Part shown: positions 1 to 6,282 of the stretch, one piece after another
Numbering within the stretch: the stretch's first letter is position 1
Layout: every line of letters begins with the position of its first letter
Origin: Sediminibacterium sp.
GTDB lineage: Bacteria > Bacteroidota > Bacteroidia > Chitinophagales > Chitinophagaceae
Length of the DNA stretch: 8,788 nt
Assembly (NCBI GenBank): GCA_030832695.1
Contig: JAURIP010000053.1
Span: forward strand, 1-8,788
Direction of reading: 5' to 3'
The notes under the pieces: model-generated
The model's input: the letters and a program-made list of their open reading frames with translations, nothing else
What the model was told of the DNA's origin: nothing
Database searches by the model: none
Made by a program: the position numbers and the translations under genes

Positions 1-494
1 TCAACTACTTCTGTTAAATGTTCAAAACAGTAAATGTCCAATTCATCAACTAATACTGCTTCGGCTGCGTTTTCATTAGGAAGTAAAATACCTAAATAAC
101 CATCTGCCTTTGCTTGCATGGCCATAGCAAGTACGCCTTTAATAGGATATAATTTGCCATCTAAGCCCAATTCTCCCATCATAATATACTTATCAATTAA
201 ATCAATTGGCATGATTTGTTCAGAAGCTGCTAATATGCCAATGGCGATGGGTAAATCAAATGCGGCTCCAGTTTTTTTTAATTCAGCGGGCGATAAGTTG
301 ATGACCAACTTAGTTCTTGGCATTCTAAAGCCATTTGCTTTAATCGCACTTTCGGTTCGGTCCAAACTTTCCTTTACCGAGCTATCGGGTAAGCCTACAA
401 TGCAATAGCCTTGCCCCATACTTACATTTATTTCAATAGTAATCCCAACGGCATCAATACCAATTAAGGCACTTCCTTTTGTTTTTACAAGCAT
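1..494 (-). CDS. comM: ComM/YifB family Mg-chelatase-like AAA+ ATPase, N-terminal part (cut by window edge)
   Basis: The 164 complete codons visible cover the N-terminal ChlI-like (S5-fold) domain of the YifB/ComM family. Family-typical blocks are VGLPDSSVKESLDRTESAI (residues 33-51), the stretch KLVINLSPAELKKTGAAFDL (62-81) and MGELGLDGKLYPIKGVL (106-122). The AAA+ module with Walker A and B, and the C-terminal domain, would lie beyond position 1 and cannot be checked. ComM of naturally transformable bacteria is known as a hexameric helicase that promotes branch migration during integration of incoming DNA; whether this member does so is inference. The ATG at 492-494 is chosen because the family typically starts with a short lead into a G-x-A-L-x-G-I-D-A block, seen here at residues 7-15. 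It lies 45 bases downstream of the MutS-like gene on the same strand, with no evident terminator between them, so co-transcription is likely. Confidence 0.93.
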   Translation of the reverse strand, partial: MLVKTKGSALIGIDAVGITIEINVSMGQGYCIVGLPDSSVKESLDRTESAIKANGFRMPRTKLVINLSPAELKKTGAAFDLPIAIGILAASEQIMPIDLIDKYIMMGELGLDGKLYPIKGVLAMAMQAKADGYLGILLPNENAAEAVLVDELDIYCFEHLTEVV

Positions 495-533
495 ACTTTT
501 TGCTTGAAACTATATTTGTAGGGGGGAAGTAAT

Positions 534-554
534 GAAGTATTAATACTTGTTTTT
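534..554. repeat. Stop-codon palindrome, copy 1 of 2
   Basis: The 14-bp palindrome AAGTATTAATACTT at 535-548 spans the stop codon of the MutS-like gene (TAA on the minus strand, 540-542). With its flanks it forms a 21-base match, with one purine mismatch, to 5696-5716 at the rsgA stop. Each palindrome is preceded by G and followed by a purine and at least five T residues on the plus strand. In the direction of the MutS-like gene the run is A-rich and lies before the palindrome, so it is not terminator-like there. Confidence 0.5.
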
Positions 555-1868
555 CGTCATGTTATTTAGCAGGTCAACCACGCCTTCTCTTTCTAAAATT
601 AAATAGCCCAATCGGTCTTGACTGACGCCTTGTTTTAGTTGATAGTGAAATACGAGTTCCTTTTGACGTACTTCGGTTTCAAAATAACTAAATTGAATAT
701 TATCATATTTTTTTAATCCATCACTAATTTCATACAAATGGGTGGAGATAATAAATAAGCTATTTCTTAAATTTTGTAGGCCTTCAATTACGGTAGAACT
801 ACATTTCATAGCGTCTTGGATATTGGTACCTTTAAAAAGCTCATCAATTAGGACAAAGTACTTTTTGCCATCTATAATTTTTCCAATCGTATTTTTTATT
901 CTTTGTACTTCATTAAAAAAATAACTTTCACCTTTGACCACATTATCGGCAATAGTTAGGTTGGTAATAAGTCCATCAAATAAAGACAGGGTCACTTTTT
1001 TTGCCGGCGATCCAATGCCAATATGCGACAAGTATATTATTATACCAATCGTTTTAATGAATGTGCTTTTGCCAGCCATGTTGGCACCTGTCAAAAAAAA
1101 CAAATTATTTTGACTAGACAGCGAAATGGTATTATCAATAGGATTGGGAACCAGTGGATGTATCCCCGATACTACTTCAAGTAGGGGTCTTTCACTATTG
1201 ATCCAAGTTGGAAAAACAAAATTAAATTTTTTTACAGCAGTTGCCATGCTATAATAGGCATCTAAATCATAATAATGCTGCAGTAACTGTATCGTGTTAT
1301 TTTTATAATGATTTCGAAAAAAATAAGCCAACGCTAATAATTTTTGTGGGTTGGCTAATGTGGTTTGTGTATTTAAATTAGCTAATGCTGAATGCTGCAC
1401 TAATTTTTTTATATTTTGAACCAAATTAGCAATAATTGGGTTTTCGTTTTTTCTTTCGAAAACAACTAACCAATTGTTTAAATTTTCATAAAACAAAATT
1501 AAATGTTCTAGCGAATATTTTAATAAAGCGTAATCGGCGCCATTTACATATTGATACCAATAAGCGCCTAGATAGCTAATTTGTGTTGGGATAGGCTTAA
1601 ATGCAGTGCCAAAAAACTTTTCAATCACTAGGGTGGTACCATTCGTGATTTTCATTTCATGTATAAAATCAATTTCATTGACAAAAACAGCAATGGCCTT
1701 TTGTCGCTTTTCAATGGCTTCAATAGAATTTAATGGTTGCGCAAGATATTGATCTAATTGCTCCTTTCCGCCATTGGATTTGCAAAAATTAAGGTGTGAA
1801 ATAAGCCCGGCCGATTCCTCCGTATCAAATAAGCCGATATCTTTTAAAGTAATTTTATCTACCAGCAT
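540..1868 (-). CDS. Short MutS-like ATPase lacking mismatch-recognition domains
   Basis: A 442-residue MutS-superfamily protein. The C-terminal ABC-type ATPase has Walker A TGANMAGKST (260-269), a signature-like region around ESYFFNEVQRI (314-324), Walker B FVLIDEL with D342 and E343, a following FKGTN (345-349) and the switch histidine in STH (H377). Residues about 20-220 resemble the helical core/lever domain III, including SNGGKEQLDQYLAQPLNSIE (31-50). MutS1 has about 850 residues and MutS2 about 780. Here the N-terminal mismatch-binding domain with Phe-x-Glu and the connector domain are absent, and no C-terminal Smr nuclease domain follows. It is therefore probably not a canonical mismatch sensor; a role as a DNA-structure-binding dimeric clamp ATPase is inference. 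The start follows the dihydroorotase stop by 11 bases, and comM follows 45 bases downstream. The N-terminus is contiguous with domain III from the first helix, so this looks like a natural short family rather than a truncation. Confidence 0.88.
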   Translation of the reverse strand: MLVDKITLKDIGLFDTEESAGLISHLNFCKSNGGKEQLDQYLAQPLNSIEAIEKRQKAIAVFVNEIDFIHEMKITNGTTLVIEKFFGTAFKPIPTQISYLGAYWYQYVNGADYALLKYSLEHLILFYENLNNWLVVFERKNENPIIANLVQNIKKLVQHSALANLNTQTTLANPQKLLALAYFFRNHYKNNTIQLLQHYYDLDAYYSMATAVKKFNFVFPTWINSERPLLEVVSGIHPLVPNPIDNTISLSSQNNLFFLTGANMAGKSTFIKTIGIIIYLSHIGIGSPAKKVTLSLFDGLITNLTIADNVVKGESYFFNEVQRIKNTIGKIIDGKKYFVLIDELFKGTNIQDAMKCSSTVIEGLQNLRNSLFIISTHLYEISDGLKKYDNIQFSYFETEVRQKELVFHYQLKQGVSQDRLGYLILEREGVVDLLNNMTKNKY

Positions 1869-1879
1869 ACCTATTAAAT

Positions 1880-3220
1880 TTAGCTTCTGGTAAATTGCAT
1901 TCTTTGGCCTTTTTGACTTTCATCAAATTCACCATCCTGATATGCCAAATGTCCATTCACAAATGTGGCGTGAATTTGATAAGGAAATTGTGTTCCTAGA
2001 AGCGGACTCCATCCGCATTTATATAAAATATTTTCATTGGTAATAACATAGGGGGCTTCTTTTACTAATACCAAGTCGGCGTAATAACCTTCTCTAATAA
2101 AACCGCGTTCTTTTATTTGAAAACAGGTGGCAACAGCATGGCTCATCTTCTCTACCATTTTTTCAATGGTTAACTTCCCTTCCTTCACATATTTCATCAT
2201 TAACATAACAGGGTGTTGTACCAATGGAAGTCCCGCATGCGCATGTGCATAATCGCCTTGCTTTTCATCCCAAGTATGCGGTGCATGGTCGGTTGCGATA
2301 ACATCTAATTGATCATTCAACAAGCCTTCCCATAAAGCTGCTTTATTTTCAGGCGCTTTTATGGCAGGGTTGCATTTAATTAAATTGCCTTTCGTTGTAT
2401 AATCGTCTGCAGTAAAATGCAAATGGTGTACACATACTTCTGAGGTAATGCGTTTGTCGGCTAAAGGGAGCATGTTTGAAAATAACTGTAATTCCTTTGC
2501 AGTACTAATGTGTAAAATATGCAAACGGCTATTAAACTTTTTTGCTAATTGTATTGCTTTGAAGGAAGATTCAAAACAAGCTTCTTCGTTGCGGATAATA
2601 GGGTGATCGGATGGCTCAAGGATGGATTTAACCGCTTCCAATGCAGCCTTATTTTTTTTAATAATACCTTCCTCTTCGCAATGGGTGGCAATCAATAATT
2701 CAGAACCTTCAAATATTTTTTCCAAAACAAGTGGGTTGTCTACCAATAAATTTCCTGTACTAGACCCCATAAATATTTTTACACCACAAACCTCATTTTT
2801 CTTTTCGTTGGTCCGTAAAACTTCCTCCCAATTGTCCTGAGAAGTACCCATGAAAAAAGAGTAATTAGCGAGTGCATTTTGTGCGCCAATTTGATATTTA
2901 TCTTCTAATAAAGTCTGGTTAAAAACAGGAGGCACCGTATTGGGCATTTCCATAAAGCTAGTAACACCGCCAGCAACCGCCGCTTTGGACTCTGTATAAA
3001 TACTTGCCTTATGGGTTAACCCAGGTTCTCTAAAATGTACCTGGTCATCAATAGCGCCAGGTATTAGATACATGCCCTCGGCATTAATTTCAGTGACGCC
3101 ATTAGGTGTTTCGATGGATGTCCCAATTTTATCAATACGGCCATCTTTTATGAGTAAATCCCCATTCATTTTTCTTCCTTCATTAACGATAATGGCATTT
3201 TTAATGATATAGTTGCGCAT
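1880..3220 (-). CDS. pyrC: Dihydroorotase (amidohydrolase family), with Gln replacing the first metal-site His
   Basis: This 446-residue protein matches the long (class I) dihydroorotase family. The enzyme interconverts N-carbamoyl-aspartate and dihydroorotate in cytosolic de novo pyrimidine synthesis. Visible blocks are GAIDDQVHFREPGLTH (55-70) with substrate-binding R64, EMPNT (91-95), GVKIFMGSSTGN (146-157) with K148 as the candidate carboxylated bridging lysine, ATHCEEE (178-184) with H180, LHILHIST (233-240) with H237, KCNPAIK (282-288), and IATDHAPH (308-315) with the catalytic D311. The usual H-x-H pair after strand 1 is Q60-V-H62. The codon at 3041-3043 reads CAG on the minus strand, so Gln is unambiguous. 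The rest of the active site looks complete, so the protein is probably functional. It lies 5 bases after porT and 11 bases before the MutS-like gene. No other pyrimidine gene is in the window. A hydantoinase or allantoinase is a less likely alternative. Confidence 0.92.
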   Translation of the reverse strand: MRNYIIKNAIIVNEGRKMNGDLLIKDGRIDKIGTSIETPNGVTEINAEGMYLIPGAIDDQVHFREPGLTHKASIYTESKAAVAGGVTSFMEMPNTVPPVFNQTLLEDKYQIGAQNALANYSFFMGTSQDNWEEVLRTNEKKNEVCGVKIFMGSSTGNLLVDNPLVLEKIFEGSELLIATHCEEEGIIKKNKAALEAVKSILEPSDHPIIRNEEACFESSFKAIQLAKKFNSRLHILHISTAKELQLFSNMLPLADKRITSEVCVHHLHFTADDYTTKGNLIKCNPAIKAPENKAALWEGLLNDQLDVIATDHAPHTWDEKQGDYAHAHAGLPLVQHPVMLMMKYVKEGKLTIEKMVEKMSHAVATCFQIKERGFIREGYYADLVLVKEAPYVITNENILYKCGWSPLLGTQFPYQIHATFVNGHLAYQDGEFDESQKGQRMQFTRS

Positions 3221-3225
3221 CGAAT

Positions 3226-3984
3226 TTAGTTTTCAAGATGGATGGTGAAATAAATAAAGTTGGCGTTTATTTTATTTACATTATTGAGTAAGGATTCAGT
3301 ACCTGTTCCTGTATTGTTTTTTAAATTTGTTAGCCCATATGAAAATTTAAGTTCAGGCGATATGGTTACATATTTTAAATAAAAGCTTAACCCTAAACCA
3401 AATTCATATCCTAGGTCCGTACCATTTAATAAAGCTTTATAAGGTGCGCCGTTAATACTGTTACTTACTTTTGAACTTGATAAATCAAAATCAGCCTTAC
3501 CACCTCCAAATACATAGTGGCGCATGATTGATTTGTAGCCCATTGCAGTATATCTGTCTGACTGCAATTTTAAAGCAATGGGTAGTGTAATTAAGGTGGA
3601 TGGAATATCTAAAGAATCTGCTACATTAACATACAAGTTATTCGGTGCAGAAAATCCAATTCTTTTTGACCCACCAATTAATAACATAGGGTTTGCTCTC
3701 AGTAATAAGTGGTTGGTTAGCTTTAAAGTTCCTGACAAACCTAAATTTAAATTGCCACTGTTGCTTGTTGTAATTCTATTTGCAATACTCGTGGTTTGAT
3801 TGTTAAAATAAGTACCTCGCTCAAAGTTTAAACTATTCATTCCATAACCTAAACTAATCCCTAAATAGTAAGGCATGTCGTCGTGGTCAGGTTGAAACAC
3901 TTCATTTTTTTGCGCATTAACTGATAAAGAAGTTAATACTAATAGTGCAACGCTAATTATTTGTCTCCGCAATAGATACTGCAT
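3226..3984 (-). CDS. porT: PorT/SprT-like outer-membrane beta-barrel protein of type IX secretion
   Basis: A 252-residue exported protein. Residues 1-24 form a signal peptide: a basic LLRRQ, the hydrophobic IISVALLVLTSL, then SVNA with likely cleavage before Q25. The mature part opens with the acidic PDHDDMPYYLGISLGYGMN (32-50), typical of PorT-family proteins, followed by alternating amphipathic strands rich in Gly, Asn and aromatic residues. Examples are LNLGLSGTLKLTNHLLLRAN (79-98) and LGYEFGLGLSFYLKYVTISP (191-210). It ends in a hydrophobic strand, IYFTIHLEN, as expected for a barrel. PorT/SprT is known as a component needed for type IX secretion and gliding in Bacteroidota, and adjacency to ubiE is, from memory, a recurrent arrangement. 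Its start lies inside ubiE (28-base overlap), which suggests translational coupling. Barrel families diverge quickly, so a generic PorT-family barrel with another role remains possible. Confidence 0.78.
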   Translation of the reverse strand: MQYLLRRQIISVALLVLTSLSVNAQKNEVFQPDHDDMPYYLGISLGYGMNSLNFERGTYFNNQTTSIANRITTSNSGNLNLGLSGTLKLTNHLLLRANPMLLIGGSKRIGFSAPNNLYVNVADSLDIPSTLITLPIALKLQSDRYTAMGYKSIMRHYVFGGGKADFDLSSSKVSNSINGAPYKALLNGTDLGYEFGLGLSFYLKYVTISPELKFSYGLTNLKNNTGTGTESLLNNVNKINANFIYFTIHLEN

Positions 3985-4700
3985 ATGCCTAAGCTTAATT
4001 TTTGTTGATGAATATTTTTAAATCCTGCTTTTTCTAAGATACTTAAAAAAGCCTTTCCTTCGGGAAATGCAATCACACTTTCGTTTAAATAAGCGTAAGC
4101 TGCCTTATTTCCTGAAAATAATTTGCCAATATTGGGGGTAATCCACTTCATATAAAAATTATAGATGGGCTTAAACCAAAACTGGCTAGGTTGTGAAAAT
4201 TCAAGAATAACTATTTTGCTTCCTGGTGTAAGTACTCTGTACATTTCAGCTAGTCCTTTTTCTAAATCGGCAAAGTTGCGAACACCAAAAGCGACCATGG
4301 CACCATCAAAAGTATTTTCTTCAAAAGGGATGGCAATACTGTCGCCTGATTTTAATTCAATAATATCGCTTAATCCTTTTTGGGCAATCTTTATCCTTCC
4401 ATATTGCATCATACCCTCAGAAATATCCATTCCGGTAATTCGATGGGGCTTAATTTGTTGGTAAGCCATTAATGCCATATCTGCGGTCCCCGTTGCTACA
4501 TCCAATAAATGATGGATGGGGGCACCTTTAAAATTAGCAATGGCTTTTTTTCGCCAAATTTGATCAATACCTAAGCTCAAAAAACGATTCAAAAAATCAT
4601 ATTTTTTGGCAATAGAATCAAACATGGAGGCTACCTGCTCCTTTTTACTTTCATGGCTATTACTATCTGGAACAATATTGTCGTGGGCGTATTGGCTCAT
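3957..4700 (-). CDS. ubiE: Demethylmenaquinone methyltransferase (UbiE/MenG)
   Basis: A SAM-dependent C-methyltransferase that converts demethylmenaquinone to menaquinone, the usual respiratory quinone of Bacteroidota. In the 247-residue product, family signature 1 is YDFLNRFLSLGIDQIW (34-49), SAM motif I is LLDVATGTADMAL (65-77), and the acidic residue of motif II is in TGMDISEGMM (89-98). AFGVRNFADLEKGLAEMYRV (137-156) and RVLTPGSKIVILEFSQPS (155-172) form the second signature. The reading frame is open to an ATG at 4757, but the ATG at 4700 is preferred. The protein from there has the normal family length, and the 19 extra residues are atypical and would be encoded across a perfect TAnnTTTG promoter box at 4705-4712. 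The gene heads the minus-strand cluster, diverges from rsgA, and overlaps the porT start by 28 bases. A bifunctional ubiquinone role is unlikely in this phylum. Confidence 0.94.
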   Translation of the reverse strand: MSQYAHDNIVPDSNSHESKKEQVASMFDSIAKKYDFLNRFLSLGIDQIWRKKAIANFKGAPIHHLLDVATGTADMALMAYQQIKPHRITGMDISEGMMQYGRIKIAQKGLSDIIELKSGDSIAIPFEENTFDGAMVAFGVRNFADLEKGLAEMYRVLTPGSKIVILEFSQPSQFWFKPIYNFYMKWITPNIGKLFSGNKAAYAYLNESVIAFPEGKAFLSILEKAGFKNIHQQKLSLGICSIYCGDK

Positions 4701-4704
4701 GGGG

Positions 4705-4712
4705 CAAAGATA
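4705..4712 (-). promoter_or_regulatory. Bacteroidota -7 promoter box TATCTTTG for ubiE
   Basis: On the minus strand the sequence reads TATCTTTG, then CCCC, then the ubiE ATG at 4700. This matches all six fixed positions of the TAnnTTTG box known for the primary sigma factor of Bacteroidota. No good TTG -33 element is seen about 19-21 bases upstream. Transcription would begin at or a few bases before the start codon, implying a leaderless or near-leaderless mRNA. Confidence 0.55.
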
Positions 4713-4764
4713 CCAAATTTGTATAAGCTTTATCCATGGCGCACTAGTTCTTAACAATTACTTT

Positions 4765-4772
4765 TATCTTCG
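4765..4772 (+). promoter_or_regulatory. Possible -7 box TATCTTCG for rsgA
   Basis: The sequence TATCTTCG lies six bases upstream of the rsgA ATG and matches five of six fixed positions of TAnnTTTG. No -33 TTG is present at the expected distance. It is supported mainly by position and by similarity to the stronger box on the opposite strand of the same 78-base divergent spacer. Confidence 0.3.
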
Positions 4773-4778
4773 TATCCA

Positions 4779-5705
4779 ATGAAGGCAAGGATTTATAAAT
4801 CAACTGGTAGCTGGTACTCCGTAAAATCAGAGGCGGGCCTCTTTTATCAGGCGCGTATTAAGGGCGTCATAAAATTAGATGCCATTTCCTCTACAAACCC
4901 TATTGCTGTTGGGGATTGGGTGAATTATGAGATGGAAAATGAAGACCAAAATTCGGTCATGATTACCCATATTATTGACCGCGATAATTACGTGGCCAGA
5001 CAATCACCGCATAATAAAAGACAGCAACATATTATCGCCTCCAACCTAGATCAGTCTATTTTATTAGCCACTTTAAAATCACCTAAAACTTCACAAGGGT
5101 TTATAGATCGATTCTTAGTTTCCTGTGAGGCTTTTCATATTCCTGCAATGATTGTTTTTAACAAATCAGATATTTATGGCCCTGCCGAAATGGAAGTGTA
5201 TGACCAATTTAAAAAAATGTACGAAGCAGTGGGATATAAAGTTTTTTTAATAAGTATTGAAAAGGACCAAGGCTTAAATACAATTAAAGAATTATTAATT
5301 GGCAAAACTACTTTGGTGAGTGGGCATAGTGGTGTTGGAAAATCTTCTTTTATTAATTATTTATTTCCGGATTTGGATTTGAATACACAGGAGGTAAGTG
5401 AGTGGAGTGGAAAGGGAATGCATACCACCACTTTTGCACAGATGTATGACTTACAGGAATCAGGTTCGGTTATTGATACACCAGGTATGCGAGAATTGGG
5501 ATTGGTCAATTTAGAAAAAGAAGAGTTAGCGCAATATTTTCCAGAAATGCGTGAAAAAATGCAGGGTTGCCAATTTAATAATTGCCAACATATCAACGAG
5601 CCTGGCTGTGCAGTTAAAGCAGCAGTAGAAAAAGGGATTATTGCTGAAGCGCGCTTTTTTAGTTATGTTGATTTGTGGCATGGTATTGAAGGGCCGAAGT
5701 ATTAA
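4779..5705 (+). CDS. rsgA: Ribosome small-subunit-dependent GTPase RsgA (YjeQ/EngC)
   Basis: A circularly permuted GTPase that acts on the 30S subunit in late assembly. Residues 1-70 form the OB-fold domain, opening with YKSTGSWYSVKSE. The permuted G motifs then appear in the order G4 NKSD (128-131), G1 GHSGVGKS (182-189), a G2 region at KGMHTTT (212-218) and G3 DTPG (233-236). The C-terminal zinc site is C264, C269, H271 and C277 within CQFNNCQHINEPGC. The length of 308 residues is normal for the family. The ATG at 4779 gives the expected N-terminus, with no other in-frame start giving a better OB fold. The gene diverges from ubiE and converges on the gamma-carbonic-anhydrase-like gene, with three bases between the two stop codons. 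It ends in Lys-Tyr-stop inside a 14-bp palindrome followed by a T-run. Confidence 0.96.
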   Translation: MKARIYKSTGSWYSVKSEAGLFYQARIKGVIKLDAISSTNPIAVGDWVNYEMENEDQNSVMITHIIDRDNYVARQSPHNKRQQHIIASNLDQSILLATLKSPKTSQGFIDRFLVSCEAFHIPAMIVFNKSDIYGPAEMEVYDQFKKMYEAVGYKVFLISIEKDQGLNTIKELLIGKTTLVSGHSGVGKSSFINYLFPDLDLNTQEVSEWSGKGMHTTTFAQMYDLQESGSVIDTPGMRELGLVNLEKEELAQYFPEMREKMQGCQFNNCQHINEPGCAVKAAVEKGIIAEARFFSYVDLWHGIEGPKY

Positions 5706-5716
5706 TACTTATTTTT
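5696..5716. repeat. Stop-codon palindrome, copy 2 of 2
   Basis: Second copy of the 21-base element seen at 534-554, differing at one purine position (5711 is A, 549 is G). It encodes the final Lys-Tyr-stop of RsgA and overlaps the stop of the convergent gene. A 14-base match alone could arise by chance in AT-rich DNA of this length. The shared position over a stop codon is what makes it worth recording. Confidence 0.5.
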
Positions 5717-5718
5717 TT
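5697..5718 (+). terminator. Weak AT-rich palindrome plus T-run at the rsgA stop
   Basis: The perfect palindrome AAGTATTAATACTT (5697-5710) spans the rsgA stop codon and touches the stop codon of the opposing gene. One A and then seven T residues (5712-5718) follow on the plus strand. A 5-bp stem with a TTAA loop is possible, but it contains only one G-C pair, so termination would be weak. No other terminator fits between the convergent genes. Confidence 0.35.
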
Positions 5719-6245
5719 GGCGCTTCATTATGTTCCGAAAACCAACTAGCGTACTTTATATAATTATCAGAAATGCGATTTATTTCACCATTGATTAATT
5801 CCGTGCTTACCATCTTCACTTTTTTTGCAGGTACGCCAGCGTAAATACTTCCTTCTTCCACAATGGTTCCTTCCAAAACCACAGCACCTGCAGCAATAAT
5901 GGAATTTGAATGTACTACGCATGCATCCATTACGATACTTCCCATGCCAATTAATACATTATCATGTATGGTGCAACCATGCACTAAGGCATTGTGACCA
6001 ATGGATACATTATTCCCAATATTGGTAGGGTGCTTTAAATAAGTACAATGAATAACTGCGCCATCTTGCACATTCACCTTGTTGCCCATTTTAATATAAT
6101 GCACATCGCCTCTTAAAACGGCATTGAACCAAATGGAGCATTCCTCCCCCATAATAACATTTCCAACAATGGTGGCGTTGGGTGCAATAAAACAATTTTC
6201 ACCAAATTGTGGATGTTTCCCTTGAACTGTGAGTATGGTTGCCAT
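5709..6245 (-). CDS. Gamma-carbonic-anhydrase-like left-handed beta-helix protein (YrdA/CamH type)
   Basis: A 178-residue protein built of hexapeptide repeats that form a left-handed beta-helix, expected to be a homotrimer with metal sites at the subunit interfaces. The candidate zinc ligands are H66 (in AVIHCT), H84 and H89 (in IGHNALVHGC). R45 in LRGDVHYI and Q60-D61 match conserved active-site positions of the gamma class. The proton-shuttle acidic loop of the archaeal Cam enzyme is absent, as in YrdA/PaaY-like members, so carbonic anhydrase activity is plausible but not certain. A C-terminal helix (about 148-172) follows the repeats. The frame is open to an ATG at 6341, but the ATG at 6245 gives the usual MATILTVQGKHPQFG-type N-terminus. 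The extra 32 residues are Cys- and Lys-rich, unlike the family, and would overlap the opposing gene. No clear TAnnTTTG box is seen upstream. Confidence 0.88.
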   Translation of the reverse strand: MATILTVQGKHPQFGENCFIAPNATIVGNVIMGEECSIWFNAVLRGDVHYIKMGNKVNVQDGAVIHCTYLKHPTNIGNNVSIGHNALVHGCTIHDNVLIGMGSIVMDACVVHSNSIIAAGAVVLEGTIVEEGSIYAGVPAKKVKMVSTELINGEINRISDNYIKYASWFSEHNEAPKK

Positions 6246-6282
6246 AAAAATGCGACTTTTGTACTGCAATTTAATAGTTATT

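Noticed and set aside
118..408. Plus-strand open frame of 96 codons
   Set aside because: It lies wholly antisense to the clearly conserved comM coding sequence and its translation resembles no family.
511..518. TATATTTG on the plus strand, a full TAnnTTTG match
   Set aside because: It points toward the antisense of the MutS-like gene, with no plus-strand gene downstream. AT-rich DNA yields such matches by chance.
478..1868. Similar first codons of the MutS-like gene (MLVDK) and comM (MLVKT)
   Set aside because: The match is short, covers only a few bases around the ATG and is readily due to chance in AT-rich starts.
4701..4757. Longer ubiE start at 4757 adding 19 residues
   Set aside because: The extra residues are not family-like and the region contains a perfect TAnnTTTG box next to the 4700 start codon.
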